In this document: positions 54,136 to 64,000 of the stretch, piece by piece
How positions within the stretch are numbered: the stretch's first letter is position 1
Layout of the letters: each line of letters opens with the position of its first letter
NCBI GenBank assembly: GCA_002786065.1
Contig: NHNY01000020.1
Span: forward strand, 1 to 64,000
Direction of reading: 5' to 3'
DNA from: Microcyclospora pomicola
Lineage: Eukaryota; Ascomycota; Dothideomycetes; Capnodiales
Length of the DNA stretch: 64,000 nucleotides
Program-made: the position numbers and the translations under genes
The notes under the pieces: generated by a model
The model's database searches: none
What the model saw: the letters and a program-made list of their open reading frames with translations, nothing else
Told to the model about the DNA's origin: nothing

Positions 54136-54703
54136 GGTCGCGTCGGTGCTTGTGGTACGCAGTCGTGTCACTGCTTTGTGGGAGTGTCCAGCAGGCTCCT
54201 GTGAGGTCGTACCAGGCCAAGACAAAATAGTCCGCTCTGCTGTCACGCGCGATCAGGAGACGAGAAGGATCACGCCGGAAGTCGCCGCGATGGGTTGAGC
54301 TGATGGTGGAGGGGTAGTGTGGGTAATCGTTGGGTGCGGAAGATATTAAGGTCGACGTAAGCGCGGCAAAATGGAGGGTAAGGAGTGTATGTGAGGTCAA
54401 GTCGATATGCTGAAAGTGTTGATGGAGATGATGTTGGAGACGAGAGTGGGAGATTGTCGTTGGTTTATCGCGTGAGCCCTGGTGGCAAAACTCGGCTAGC
54501 GGAAACTCTACGGCTAAAACCACTCCGGCGTCATCGACTACGATTGAGATTGGGCGTGAAACATCTGGCACTGGGCAACTGATCAAGCATTCGCCACAGT
54601 TGTAAGATCTGTTTTGCGCGTACACGAGTATATTGTCTAGTCAATCAGCAAAGTTGAATCTTCGATACAGGCCGTCAGGAGCTCGAGTAATACTTATTCC
54701 GAC
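54136..54703. other. Divergent spacer between SUR2 and the Zn-finger/LysM gene
   Basis: The 568 bases hold both promoters. No gene seen. Confidence 0.5.
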
Positions 54704-55595
54704 ATGCCGAACGCATGCGCGACGTGCGCAAACACATATGACAGCGCTTTGGATCCAGCATCAGAGAAGCCTTTGTTACCAGGCCGGCATCTAGCATGCT
54801 GCGAACGTTCGATATGTTCAAGATGTTTAAATCAGAACAAACGCTATGAAACATACTGTCCTTATTGTCAGATCTCGACCGGACCTTCATCGCTACCTCA
54901 GGGTCTCAAGGAACCCCCGGCGTACTCAACAGTCAACCATGAATTAACCAAGTTTGAAGCTCAGACTCAAGATGATGAGGCATTGCCAGCATACTCGGCA
55001 CATCAGGCGGTACAGCCTCCAGCTGAGAAAGACTTGGAGCATGATTCCGCACCGGATGTGCTTCATTTCGTGAGTCCTGACGATAAGATGTCTTCACTGG
55101 CTTTGGCGTACGGAGTCCCAACCAATGCACTACGTAAGACAAACAACATCTACTCGGATCATCTTCTACAAGCACGGCGAACGTTGTTAATACCCGGGGA
55201 GTACTATAAAGGAGGCGTATCATTATCACCTCGACCACTCGAAGGCGAAGAAGAGGAGGCGAAGAAGCATAAAGTTCGACGATGGATGGTGACTTGCAAA
55301 GTTGCAGAGTAAGTCTTTGGTCCTTTTTCAAGAACGAAAGGCCTGTGACTGATGACTGACAAGCGTGCCACTACACCTTAGATATGACGTTGCATTGTTA
55401 TACCTCGAGCAGGCACACTGGAATCTTGATGATGCAATCGCAGCATACAAAGAAGATGAGCGATGGGAGAAGGAGCATCCATTAGACGCGAAGGAGAAAA
55501 CAAAGAAGGGTAAGGCGGCAAAAGATGCTGGGATGAGAAGATTCGTAGGGTCGGCGTCAAAACCGTCGGCCAGTTCAAGTCGTGTTAGAAGCTAG
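54704..55595 (+). CDS. Intracellular Zn-finger / LysM / UBA-like protein (about 272 aa)
   Basis: Two exons, 54704–55308 and 55382–55595, join in frame (GTAAGT donor, TTAG acceptor). Residues 1–55 contain C-x2-C (CATC), then CCERSICSRCLNQNKRYETY and CPYC, a zinc-binding, RING-like or ribbon arrangement. A short linker has PPAY and LPAY motifs. A LysM domain follows at about residues 120–165: HFVSPDDKMSSLALAYGVP, then LRKTNNIYSDHLLQARRTLL. The C-terminal part has a UBA/CUE-like helix pair (VALLYLEQAHWNLDDAIAAY), then a Lys-rich tail. No signal peptide, so this is not a chitin-binding effector. Similar intracellular LysM proteins occur in other fungi and animals; function unknown, with a ubiquitin link inferred from the end domains. 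Confidence 0.85.
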
Positions 55596-56852
55596 ATGAG
55601 CAGGAAGCAACATGATACGTGATGCAATACTGCCCAGTTGAGACATCCGTCTCACCATGTCATCAAATGTTACAGACACGATATGATGACCAGACCTGTC
55701 GTCACGTGCATAAGAAACGACCTTGGGACACATACATTAGCTTGAGGTATGTGACCATGACTGTTATGAACTTGGTACTCGTCGGAGTGCGTACATATTC
55801 CTTGCCTCCATCGTTTTGATCTTGTTGGAAACATTAGCTCTATTACAGATAACAGTTTTGAATTTGAGCAACCATGCGGACATTTCGCGTCGCATGCTGG
55901 CACGCCTTTTTTATCACAGGTAGCGCGATCAAGGAGCAGGCAAGTCGGAAAACATAACATCGACGCCTGCCACTATAGATACAGGGCAGCTCAGACTCTT
56001 TCCCGGCTCTGTTCAGCAGATGACGGCAACACAGAGACTTCCGGAAACATGATATCAGCAATCGTGACTACACAACTTTCCATGCGATGTAAAACTATGG
56101 ACAGCATTCCAGCGGACACTCTCCCGATTCCATCTAGCAGTCAACCCTGGTCCAAGAGCCCGATAAGGAAGCTCGGTAACGAAGAGGCGTCGAAGACTAG
56201 CCAGCCAGAAGGGCCTCTTCATCATCCGGCCAACGAGTTAGATGTACATTCCCGACAACGTTCTAGCAGCGGTGGGGTCAGCAAAGCCACCGCCGATACA
56301 ATGAAGTCTCCATGGCTTCCACGACGCTACACGTGCTGCAAGATCTGTGCTACGATGCCGTCGGGTTGTCGATAGATCGTGGACGGTGCCGTGCATGTCA
56401 CTATCCACGGTGCCAAGAAACATCCCCACGTCTAACCCTGCCGACTCTTCAGCAGCTCGAAAGTCACAGCCAGCCAACAAGTCTTGCGACTGTATCCACG
56501 TGTTTTGCCGAGCCCAGCCTCAACTACCACAGGATGCAGCTGGATGGGCCGCAAACGTCTGGGTTGCCGCTTCGGGCGTGCCCCGGGGAAGGTTGATGCC
56601 AAATGCACCACTACCCATTGGCCACGCGCTTGGCCCTCGCATGGCCAATGGACGATGCATTGACCTGACGACATCACAGCCAGGAACCCTCGGAGCTGTA
56701 GCTGTTCGAGCTTGAGTCGTTAGCCAAAGCCCAGCCCGGCCGCATGCAAAGCTTCATAATAAGCCGGCTGTCTCTCGATGGCTTCGCTCGACTTTGTCTC
56801 TGTTCCTCCTCAGTAGCCAGTATCTTCTGTTCTACAGTAGACCTCCTCGAGA
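55596..56852. promoter_or_regulatory. Upstream region of the PhoD-like phosphatase; no gene seen
   Basis: Open frames here lack domains. CACGTG occurs at 55703–55708, 56330–56335 and 56498–56503. This is the Pho4/NUC-1 core, consistent with phosphate-starvation control of the downstream phosphatase but not proof of it. Confidence 0.35.
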
Positions 56853-59026
56853 ATGAAGTTTTCCGTGGTAAGCGCTCTTGCGCTCTCGGCTGTAGCTGAA
56901 GCAAGCTATCACCAGAACTTGAACTACCGTTCTCCCTCCCATAACCACCCGGGCATGGGAATAGCCGTCCACAAGGTCGAGAAGCGCCACGGCACCCATA
57001 ATCCTCGCCGGCAGCAGTTCTCTGCCTCGCAGCTGAACTTCACACATGGCGTTGCCTCTGGAGATCCTTGGGCCAGCTCGGTCATCCTCTGGACCCGTGT
57101 GGCTCCTATGGTTCCCGATGTAGCCAGCAACGCGTCCGTCAGTGGGTACGTTCCACTGTACAATCACGGCAACAATGTGACTTCGTCGACCGCTCCAATC
57201 TGTGTCGAGTTTAAAGTTGCCAAAACCTCAGACTTCGCAGAGGTCGAGAGCTGTGGAAAGGCATACACCTGTAAGTCGGCCCTTGACGGTGGTCCGATTG
57301 GACTCTATCTGATTAGTTGTGATAGCATCCGACATCGACTACACCGTCAAGGTTGAAGCTACGAACTTGACTGCCTTCACTCGTTACTACTACCAGTTCA
57401 ACGTTTGTGGCAGTGACAACAAGAGCCCGCTCGGCCGAACCAAAACCTCACCCACTTCGACCGATTACACTGCCAAGGTTGGCCTTGCCGTCTACTCCTG
57501 CTCCAACTTCCCATTCGGCTTCTTCAATGCTTATGGAAACCCCGCCCGTAAAGACTCCGTCGATTATGTGCTCCACCTGGGTGACTACATTTACGAGTAC
57601 GCTGGTGATGGTGACTACGGCTACGGTGCATCCATCGATCGTATTCCCAAGCCAGAGGCCATCATCTACACATTGGACGACTATCGCACTCGATACGCCA
57701 CCTACCGCACTGACAAGGACCTGCTGTTGTCCCATCAGACTTTCCCCTGGATCCCAGTCTGGGACGATCATGAGGTACGTATTCATTTCGTGCTTGAGCC
57801 ACCCTGAGTTCTAACAATCAAAGGTCTCTGACAACACTTACCGTGACGGCGCTTCCGAGCTGAACAACACCGAGGCATCCTTCGTTATGGACGGCGGTGT
57901 TTCGACCGACCAGCGCAAGATGAATGCTGTTCGTGCATACTTTGAGTGGATGCCACTTCGTCAGGTTGAGATGGACGACAACTTGAGGATCTGGAGAAGC
58001 TTCCAGATCGGCTCGCTGTTCGACCTGGTCATCCTCGACACCCGCCAGTACGATCGTTCCATCACTGGTAAGCATTTATATAGTTGTCCGTCTTTTTCCT
58101 TGATAAGCAAGACACTAATATAGTGTAGACCTGTACTGGAACACTGACTACATCCACCAAATCTCGAACGATGCTGGCCGCACAATGATGGGCAGCCGTC
58201 AAGAGAACTGGTGAGTATTGGCGGAACTCTCATTCGGACCTTTCTTCCTCTGACTCCCGCTCTCAGGTTCTACAACCAGCTGTCCCAGTCTGCCGATCGT
58301 GGTGCCCGCTGGAGAGTCATTGGATCACAGACCGTCTTCTCTCGTGTCAACGAGTCTGTAGCATACGGAAACGTTGATCCTCTCGATTATGATGCTTGGG
58401 ATGGATACCAAGCCAACCGTAACAGGACACTTAACCACCTCACTCAGAACAACATTGGTAACAACATTGTCATTTCTGGCGACAGTCACGCTTCATGGGT
58501 GTCTGACCTTGTATGGGTAAGCAAACCCCTTCCTCAACTTCCACACTCAAACGATGTCGTTAACGATCATGTTCCCTAGCTTGACCACTCCAACTACTCT
58601 TCGCAATCTGGCAGCGGCTCGCTTGGTGTAGAGTTTGCCGGCTCTGCCGTTTCATCCCCTTGCCCATATGGCCAGAACATCACCATCGCCAGCGCCAACA
58701 ACTTCTCGGACATCCTGGAAGCCGCCAACACTGAGCTCCACTGGAACGACCTGTACTACCGCGGCTACTTCGAGCTGCACCTCGGATACGACGAGGTTAA
58801 GGCCTCTTACTTCGGCCTGCCCACCATCGTCACCCGCAACCCGTATGAGATCTCGCTCGCCAACTTCACCGTGAAGAGCGGGGACAACCGCCTGCAGCGT
58901 CCCATCGCCGGCGGTACCGCCGAGAGTGGAAGCCTCAAGGGCGGCCAAATCGTGCAGACTAACCTGACGAACAACACCGAGACTGGCCTCTGGTTTATCT
59001 CGGAGTTCAACCAGGCTGATATTTGA
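56853..59026 (+). CDS. Secreted PhoD-like alkaline phosphatase (about 629 aa)
   Basis: Six exons keep frame: 56853–57270, 57326–57774, 57824–58067, 58129–58210, 58267–58516 and 58580–59026. A signal peptide (MKFSVVSALALSAVAEA) precedes a PhoD N-domain with FTHGVASGDPWASSVILWTR. The metallophosphatase domain shows YSCSNFPFGFFNAYGNPA, LHLGDYIYEYAGDG, WIPVWDDHE, LVILDTRQYDRS and VISGDSHASWVSDLVW, which supply the Ca/Fe ligands of PhoD enzymes. About ten N-glycosylation sequons fit secretion. It hydrolyses phosphomonoesters or diesters outside the cell. This is the second extracellular phosphatase in the window, and both have upstream CACGTG sites. Splices were set from GTRAGT or GTACGT donors and residue continuity at conserved blocks. 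Confidence 0.94.
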
Positions 59027-59569
59027 TTGAACGACATCACGGAATATGAAGAATGGATTATGTCTATAGATCGCGTTCATCTCGTGTCGAGACAATGACT
59101 CTTAGGGAAATATGAAGATTCATGATAGCCACGACCGATGTACATACAACAAAATCAGCGAAAGCTATATCGTCCAGACCTTCTGGACACCACATTCTCT
59201 TCATCCACACGACCCAGCTCTGCATATTCCATCTTCATGCACTGTAAACGCATGTCACGTGAACACGCTCCAAGGTCGCGCCCTCTTCGACACCCCGCGT
59301 TGGCGTCAGGAATTCAACTGTCACAATGCCAATCACCAACCATTGCACCTTCAGCAGGATCAACAATACTGCGCACCCACACTGTCCTCTGGCGCTGAAA
59401 AGACCGCGAGATCTCGCCTGCCGACACCTCGAAGATCGATATACAAGGCTTGATCCTGATACGGTCTCGAAACATCCAACTCGCGACACATAAGAAGCCA
59501 CCAACGCACGAGGGCATCACGCAATTGTTTCATCACGGTTCTCCAAGAAACACAACAAGCGTCTGGTCA
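59027..59569. other. Intergenic region
   Basis: 3' UTR of the phosphatase and promoter of the histone-fold gene. No gene seen. Confidence 0.45.
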
Positions 59570-60385
59570 ATGCCGCTCTCTCGCTCGCGAAAAGAACTCC
59601 CAAAAGAAGCCGTCATCTACCCTGCGTCGAAGCGGAAGGCGACGCCGTTCATACCGCAGCGGCCGGGGAAGGTCGCGCGTGTGTCGGAGCAAGATGGTAG
59701 TGGGAGCAGAGACAGGGAAGGCAGCGATGAGCGGACGACGGCAAGTAGTCGGCACGGAGGCGAGGGTGATAGGGTGACTGGGACTGCTAAGTCAAAGAAA
59801 GGAGATGTGGGTGGCTTTCAGAAAGCGTCGACACTAGGAGGAAAGAGAGTGGAGACAATTGAAGATGATGATTCCGACAGCGTCGTCTCTGATGTTTCGG
59901 ACGGAGGACTAGATGATGACCCGTTGGCCGGGCTGTATGAGGCACGGAAGAAACCTCAGAAGAGCGCTGCGAGTACGAGTGGTCAAAATAGTGGGACAAA
60001 AGCCATGCCGGTGAAATCAAAACAGCAGCGGCCGCCACCCTCGCCGGATATCGACATCTTCTCGAGTCCTCCTGCACTTCCTGATGCACAGCGTGGGAAT
60101 GCTGTGCCTCCACTCAGTCAGACTGACGATATCCCAACTATCCCACAGCCACTTCTCTTACGACTCTTGCATGAAGGATTTGCCGACAAGTCGACGAAGA
60201 TCGATAAGCATGCCATTCAGGTGCTGCAGAAGTACATGGAAGTATTCATGCGGGAGGCCATTGCTAGAGCAGCTTTGTCGAAGCGTGAGGCGGCGGAGCG
60301 TGGCGAAGTGGACGAGTCGGACAAAGCATGGCTAGAGCTAGAAGATCTGGAGAAGATCGCACCCGGTATGCTCTTGGACTTCTGA
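59570..60385 (+). CDS. MHF2: CENP-X / MHF2 histone-fold protein (about 271 aa)
   Basis: Single exon. The last 80 residues form the CENP-X histone fold: IPQPLLLRLLHEGFADKSTK, then IDKHAIQVLQKYMEVFMREA, then LELEDLEKIAPGMLLDF. With CENP-S/MHF1 it forms a tetramer that binds DNA, supports the FANCM/Mph1 helicase at stalled forks and joins the kinetochore CENP-T-W-S-X complex. The N-terminal 190 residues are disordered, with Lys/Arg clusters and an acidic patch (TIEDDDSDSVVSDVSDGGLD), an extension common in filamentous fungi. The start at 59570 (MPLSRSRKELPKEAVIYPAS) is preferred; an ATG 40 codons upstream gives a less natural N-terminus. Confidence 0.88.
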   Translation: MPLSRSRKELPKEAVIYPASKRKATPFIPQRPGKVARVSEQDGSGSRDREGSDERTTASSRHGGEGDRVTGTAKSKKGDVGGFQKASTLGGKRVETIEDDDSDSVVSDVSDGGLDDDPLAGLYEARKKPQKSAASTSGQNSGTKAMPVKSKQQRPPPSPDIDIFSSPPALPDAQRGNAVPPLSQTDDIPTIPQPLLLRLLHEGFADKSTKIDKHAIQVLQKYMEVFMREAIARAALSKREAAERGEVDESDKAWLELEDLEKIAPGMLLDF

Positions 60386-60438
60386 ATGGCCTTTGCTGTG
60401 ACTCCATGTTCGTAATGAGCGTTGAGCGAAGTACGCTT

Positions 60439-61062
60439 TCATCTCGCTATACGCTTGCTCGTCCTCTTCACCGCAAGTGGACCCTCCTCTCGAACATTCA
60501 CCCCTCGTTTCCTCTTCTCCAAAATCTGTTGTCTGCCACTTTGCACAGGCTCGCGGGCTTCGCGACGCTTCTTCTGCACTCTCCCAGTCGCAACCCGATT
60601 CTCGCTCAATGCCAGACCACGCCGCACTTGCGCTGCTGCTCCTGCTTCAATAACACCACTTCCTCGCGCATCAAGGCGGATCTTTGCATACATCTGTCGT
60701 TTTGCCTTGCGATCCTTCGCCGACTGGGCTCGTTTCTGCTTGCGCGTAAGCACAATTGCTTCCAGTGCCGCATCCTCAGGCTGCACTTCGGCTCTGAGAA
60801 GATGCTGGGGCAGGAGTGGAGCTGATGTTGAGCCCACTCCGTTCACATCGTTAATTTCGGCTTCATCTTCGTTCTGCTCGTCCTCGTCATCATCATCTAT
60901 CGCGACCCCACCGTCTTCCTCGTCATCCTCTTCGTCTTCTGTATGAAACTCCTCGTCCACGGAGATTGCGTCGTCTTGGTCGAACTTGCCATTCAGCTCT
61001 TCGGTCTTAGCAGCCAGACTGCCAGCCTTTACAACATCGTCCTTCGGCTGTAAGCGACCCAT
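60439..61062 (-). CDS. Acidic/basic nuclear-type protein, unassigned (207 aa)
   Basis: Single exon. The N-terminal half is strongly acidic (HTEDEEDDEEDGGVAIDDDD), a short linker has LLPQHLLRAEVQPEDAALE, and the C-terminal half is very basic (RKQKRAQSAKDRKAKRQMYA; KKRREAREP; RTSKRIAR). No signal peptide or membrane helix. The layout resembles small ribosome-biogenesis factors such as the Bud21/Utp16 group, but I cannot confirm that family. It ends only 53 bases from the MHF2 stop codon (convergent, so 3' ends overlap), and its ATG at 61062 is 230 bases from MTW1 (divergent, shared promoter). Confidence 0.7.
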   Translation of the reverse strand: MGRLQPKDDVVKAGSLAAKTEELNGKFDQDDAISVDEEFHTEDEEDDEEDGGVAIDDDDEDEQNEDEAEINDVNGVGSTSAPLLPQHLLRAEVQPEDAALEAIVLTRKQKRAQSAKDRKAKRQMYAKIRLDARGSGVIEAGAAAQVRRGLALSENRVATGRVQKKRREAREPVQSGRQQILEKRKRGVNVREEGPLAVKRTSKRIAR

Positions 61063-61290
61063 GGCGATAGTCTGGACGATCTGTAGGAAATTGTGGTAGC
61101 ATGTGAAAGCAGAATTTCCTTACCTACCATGAACTTTCGCGGTATGACGTAAGAGGAAGGTGAACCGAGCGATGCATCTGTGGATGCCCGCTACGCCCGC
61201 GTCCGCCGCGTCCCCAGCATCGCGAAACAAGAGTCAATCACTTTGCGCCGGACTGGACTGCTCAATGAGCAACAACATTCTTAGAACACC

Positions 61291-62262
61291 ATGACGACCG
61301 CGTCCCATGTCCAGAACGCGCTTCTCACCGAACACTTTCGTTATACTCCCTTGACCCTTCTCGACGACATTATCAACACGGTCAACGAGCTCGTGTTTCG
61401 CGCAATCAATGCCATCGAGCGAGGCTTGAACGACGCTTCGCCGGAAACGCTAGGCTTCAAAGTTGCAGCTGGGAAATCAGCAACAAGTCCACAGGCCCAG
61501 AAAGATGCACTGCTGGAGCTGAAGGAGGATGAAGTAGCCAAAGGAGTGCATCAGCTCGAGAGCTTGCTGAACGCGACCGTAGATAAGGACTTTGACAAGT
61601 TTGAGATCTACACCTTACGCAACATCCTCGCTGTTGGGCACGCGGAGGATGGCGATCTGGCAAGATGGGTGCGACTCGAGCACTATAAAGATGTAGACTT
61701 GGAGACGAGCAAGGATTCACCGACACCGGAACAAGTCCAATTGCAAAGACGAAAGCTGCAGGAGACGCGGAAATTGAACTTGATGCTGAAGCAGGAGGAG
61801 GCAAGGAATGCAGCTGTACTGGAGCAAATACGTGACTTGACTGGTGTTGGCCTCGAAACAACGGCCGTGACGGGAAACGAGACAACACTTCCACTTGCGT
61901 TCTTGGCCTCTTCTCCACATACTTCATCGTCCTCCTCTGCTCAACCTTTGACGCAGAACGTGCAATATGCCGTCTCGCAACTCCCAGCTCTGAAAGAACT
62001 ATTGTCACAACTCAAGAGTTCTCTCCAATCACTGCCTAACACGCGGCATGCACAGGAGAATCCGGAGTCTACTCATGCGCGACGACGGCAGTATCTGGAC
62101 AATCAATCCAAGCGAGCAGTCGTAAAGCGTGGGATTGATGTAGACTCGACGAGTAAGATTCCTGCAGGGAGGAAGGTTGGTCGAGACGAGGTGGAAGCCT
62201 TGGAGACGGTCGTACATGCTCTGGGCAGCGCCGACGGGGCTGCAGATGAGATGGAAGAGTGA
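61291..62262 (+). CDS. MTW1: Kinetochore MIND-complex subunit Mtw1/Mis12 (323 aa)
   Basis: Single exon. The N-terminal Mis12 signature is clear: LLTEHFRYTPLTLLDDIINT, then VNELVFRAINAIERGL. A second conserved block follows: KGVHQLESLLNATVDKDFDK, then FEIYTLRNILAV. Downstream are long coiled-coil segments (QVQLQRRKLQETRKLNLMLK; KQEEARNAAVLEQIRDLTGV) and a Ser-rich linker. The protein bridges inner-kinetochore CENP-C/Mif2 and the outer Ndc80 complex. The first ATG (MTTASHVQNALLTEH) is short of other candidates and fits other fungal sequences. It lies two genes from MHF2, another centromere protein. Confidence 0.93.
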   Translation: MTTASHVQNALLTEHFRYTPLTLLDDIINTVNELVFRAINAIERGLNDASPETLGFKVAAGKSATSPQAQKDALLELKEDEVAKGVHQLESLLNATVDKDFDKFEIYTLRNILAVGHAEDGDLARWVRLEHYKDVDLETSKDSPTPEQVQLQRRKLQETRKLNLMLKQEEARNAAVLEQIRDLTGVGLETTAVTGNETTLPLAFLASSPHTSSSSSAQPLTQNVQYAVSQLPALKELLSQLKSSLQSLPNTRHAQENPESTHARRRQYLDNQSKRAVVKRGIDVDSTSKIPAGRKVGRDEVEALETVVHALGSADGAADEMEE

Positions 62263-63132
62263 TGGGCCTTGTGGTCGTTCAACGCTTGAATTGTGAAGTG
62301 ATCCTTGATCCTGGCTTCGCTCGGTCCGGAGCACGGCATTGCCTCATTTCTCACCACAACCGAAGCCAAGTCTGACTCGACAAAGTCCGCACTGGCCACA
62401 CAGTCGAGGTTGGGCATATTAAAAGACAAGCCGATGCACGCAGACCCCCCATTCGTCTGCCGTCACTGTCAAAGTAGCTATGCCATGCTTCGCAACGCAC
62501 GCATCATTGAGGTCTTCTGCAAACCGAAGACCTTGCTGTAAGCAAAAACGAATGTTTCTGTCTCAGCAAAAGGTCAAGACACTCTGAGTTTTGCAAGGTG
62601 TCTTGTGACGCCAAAGCCGGCACGTCGCGAGCAGTCTACGCGACTGCTGACGAGCTGCAGACTGGGTGTCTTTATAGCCTACAGGCCGAGAAGTTGGTGG
62701 CTTCAAGATCACCCACCGTGCTAGCACTACCAAGACATGACATGTCATATCGTGGCGAGCGTGATATTGTCGTCCGGGAGCAGGTGAAGGGCTTCGGAGT
62801 TAATGGTGTGTAGAACATCAGACATACAATGGTGTTGACCGAAAAGGTCCACCGTCTCTTAGTTGATCTACAGGTCTTGGTGCGCTATAGTCGTACCCAG
62901 ATGTCTGTGAGGCGGGCGGCATTGGGACCAGATCAAATCTGTGAACAGTCCTCCTCAGACAGCTCTTCGAGAAGGAAGTGCAGGACATCACTGTAACTTG
63001 ATCCAGCCGATGTCTCCAGAGTACAGAAGCATTGTATTGCACGCAAATATTGCTAAAAGTACATAGCGTGAAATATCTAGTATGATGATCAATGTACAAA
63101 CACAGCTTCCAACTAAAATCTAAGTAGTCGTG
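62263..63132. other. Intergenic region between convergent genes
   Basis: Holds the 3' UTRs of MTW1 and ATG27. No gene or repeat seen. Confidence 0.45.
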
Positions 63133-64000
63133 TTATACTGCACTGTATCCTCCTCGCGAACCTCCTGAACCACGGAATCGGTCCGTGATGTTGACGAACC
63201 AGTCCTTGGCAAGGTATGGCAGATCGCGGATGGCGTCGCCGTGAGGGATCAGGTCCCAGCCTCGTGCGCCATAGCGGTTGTAGTTGAGCCACGAGCCGAA
63301 GATGATATATGTGGCCGCGAGCAGGAAGAAGATGATCAGGAACCAGGTGAAGAATCCCCAGCCGCCTTTCTTGTCCCTTGTGGGAGCATCATCGATCGCG
63401 CCCTCGCATGCGTAGCTCGTGTTCCAATCCAGGCGCAAGACACGAGTGTCGTCCTCCAGTTTGTAGCTGATGAATCGCAAGCTCTTCCCAGCATCCAAGT
63501 CTGGCAATACCGGCTCCTCACCCTCACCGTCATCGTCACCTTCGCCTGTGTCGTCGCCCTCGTTCTCTTCTCTCCGGCTCATAGCACCAAAGGTTGTACT
63601 ATCCGTCGCTCGTTGCTCCACGTCGAAACCCTCATTTCCTGTAACGTTCTTGTCGCAAAGGAATCTGATGATAGCTTTCTGCTTCTCTCCTTTCCCGTCT
63701 GAAGGATATCTGCCTCCATTGAGCACCACAGTCAAACCCTCTTTCTCCGCATCGTCATGGTTGTCACTGTTCTTCAGTCTCGTCACCTCCGGGTCCAGAT
63801 GAGATCCTCCGTGAACGTATTCGCCAGCAATATTGATGACCTTCCTCACAAAGGAATTTCCCTCCTTGTAGTCGCGCTCGATACCACATACTCGAGTCCC
63901 GCTAGAGCATTGGTCCGACGAGGGTATGCTAGTGTCCTTATCCTTGGTCAAAAAAGCGCAAATGTCAACGGTGAAAGTCGTGTTGGAGATTGTGGGCGGC
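63133..64000 (-). CDS. ATG27: Autophagy-related protein 27, 3' part only
   Basis: The frame is open from the window edge (64000) to the stop at 63133; the 5' end lies outside. The visible 288 residues hold most of the luminal Atg27/mannose-6-phosphate-receptor-like domain: ISNTTFTVDICAFL, SGTRVCGIERDY and LTVVLNGGRYPSDGKGEKQK with paired cysteines. An acidic Gly/Glu/Asp insertion follows (EGDDTGEGDDDGEGEEPVLP), then WNTSYACEGA, the transmembrane helix FFTWFLIIFFLLAATYIIFG and a cytosolic tail ending GGYSAV. YSAV is a tyrosine-type sorting signal typical of this protein. Atg27 cycles between Golgi, endosome and the Atg9 compartments and is needed for efficient Atg9 trafficking. Signal peptide not visible because of truncation. 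Confidence 0.93.
   Translation of the reverse strand, partial: PPTISNTTFTVDICAFLTKDKDTSIPSSDQCSSGTRVCGIERDYKEGNSFVRKVINIAGEYVHGGSHLDPEVTRLKNSDNHDDAEKEGLTVVLNGGRYPSDGKGEKQKAIIRFLCDKNVTGNEGFDVEQRATDSTTFGAMSRREENEGDDTGEGDDDGEGEEPVLPDLDAGKSLRFISYKLEDDTRVLRLDWNTSYACEGAIDDAPTRDKKGGWGFFTWFLIIFFLLAATYIIFGSWLNYNRYGARGWDLIPHGDAIRDLPYLAKDWFVNITDRFRGSGGSRGGYSAV

Noticed and set aside
1-64000. Transposons, RIP-mutated repeats, CRISPR arrays, rRNA genes
   Set aside because: No transposase, reverse transcriptase, long terminal or inverted repeats, AT-rich RIP blocks or rRNA sequence was recognised anywhere in the window.

Overview
The window comes from a filamentous ascomycete nuclear genome, probably a Dothideomycete. 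Genes lie on both strands and are separated by roughly 0.3–2 kb. Many are interrupted by short spliceosomal introns (mostly 51–99 nt, GTRAGY-type donors and YAG acceptors). Several products are typical of Pezizomycotina: a DUF4045/gelsolin-like protein, an OMP decarboxylase with an acidic insertion, a FET3–FTR1 pair, PBS2, fungal PIN-like carriers and small secreted cysteine-rich proteins. I see no ribosomal RNA genes, CRISPR arrays or intact transposons.

Layout: 0.8–6.1 kb holds the DUF4045/gelsolin gene, 8.1–9.4 kb pyrG/URA3, and 10.5–11.7 kb a sideroflexin. A secreted purple acid phosphatase lies at 12.2–14.1 kb (minus), a decayed WD40 gene at 15.3–16.4 kb, a GNAT acetyltransferase at 16.9–17.5 kb, HSP104 at 18.3–21.1 kb (minus) and a small unrecognised three-exon membrane-protein gene at 21.3–21.9 kb. 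The high-affinity reductive iron-uptake pair follows: ferroxidase FET3 (minus, 22.5–24.5 kb) and iron permease FTR1 (plus, 26.6–27.8 kb). They are divergent across a 2-kb spacer carrying three matches to the ATCWGATAA GATA-repressor site.

28.5–37.7 kb carries a BTB-like protein, a vWA protein, a PIN/auxin-efflux-like carrier and the HOG-pathway MAPKK PBS2. 39.3–48.7 kb carries an unknown acidic protein, an SRPBCC/START-like protein, a Q-rich PHD-finger protein and an MFS transporter. Then come prefoldin subunit 4, a very unusual tRNA-Arg(TCG) gene, two small secreted proteins with matching spliced leaders, sphinganine hydroxylase SUR2, a Zn-finger/LysM/UBA-like protein and a PhoD-type phosphatase. 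The right end carries the histone-fold protein MHF2/CENP-X, a basic nuclear-type protein, the kinetochore subunit MTW1/MIS12 and the 3' part of ATG27, which is cut by the window edge.

The most unusual item is the tRNA gene at 50129–50265. It folds as tRNA-Arg(UCG) only if two insertions are removed. One is an 8-nt insertion at the normal anticodon-loop site. The other is a 57-nt insertion exactly between the T-stem and T-loop, with GTAAGC at its 5' end, a perfect TACTAAC and a TTCCAG 3' end. That is the anatomy of an mRNA-type spliceosomal intron inside a Pol III gene. Exon borders given for protein genes were chosen by hand from frame continuity and splice-site consensus.
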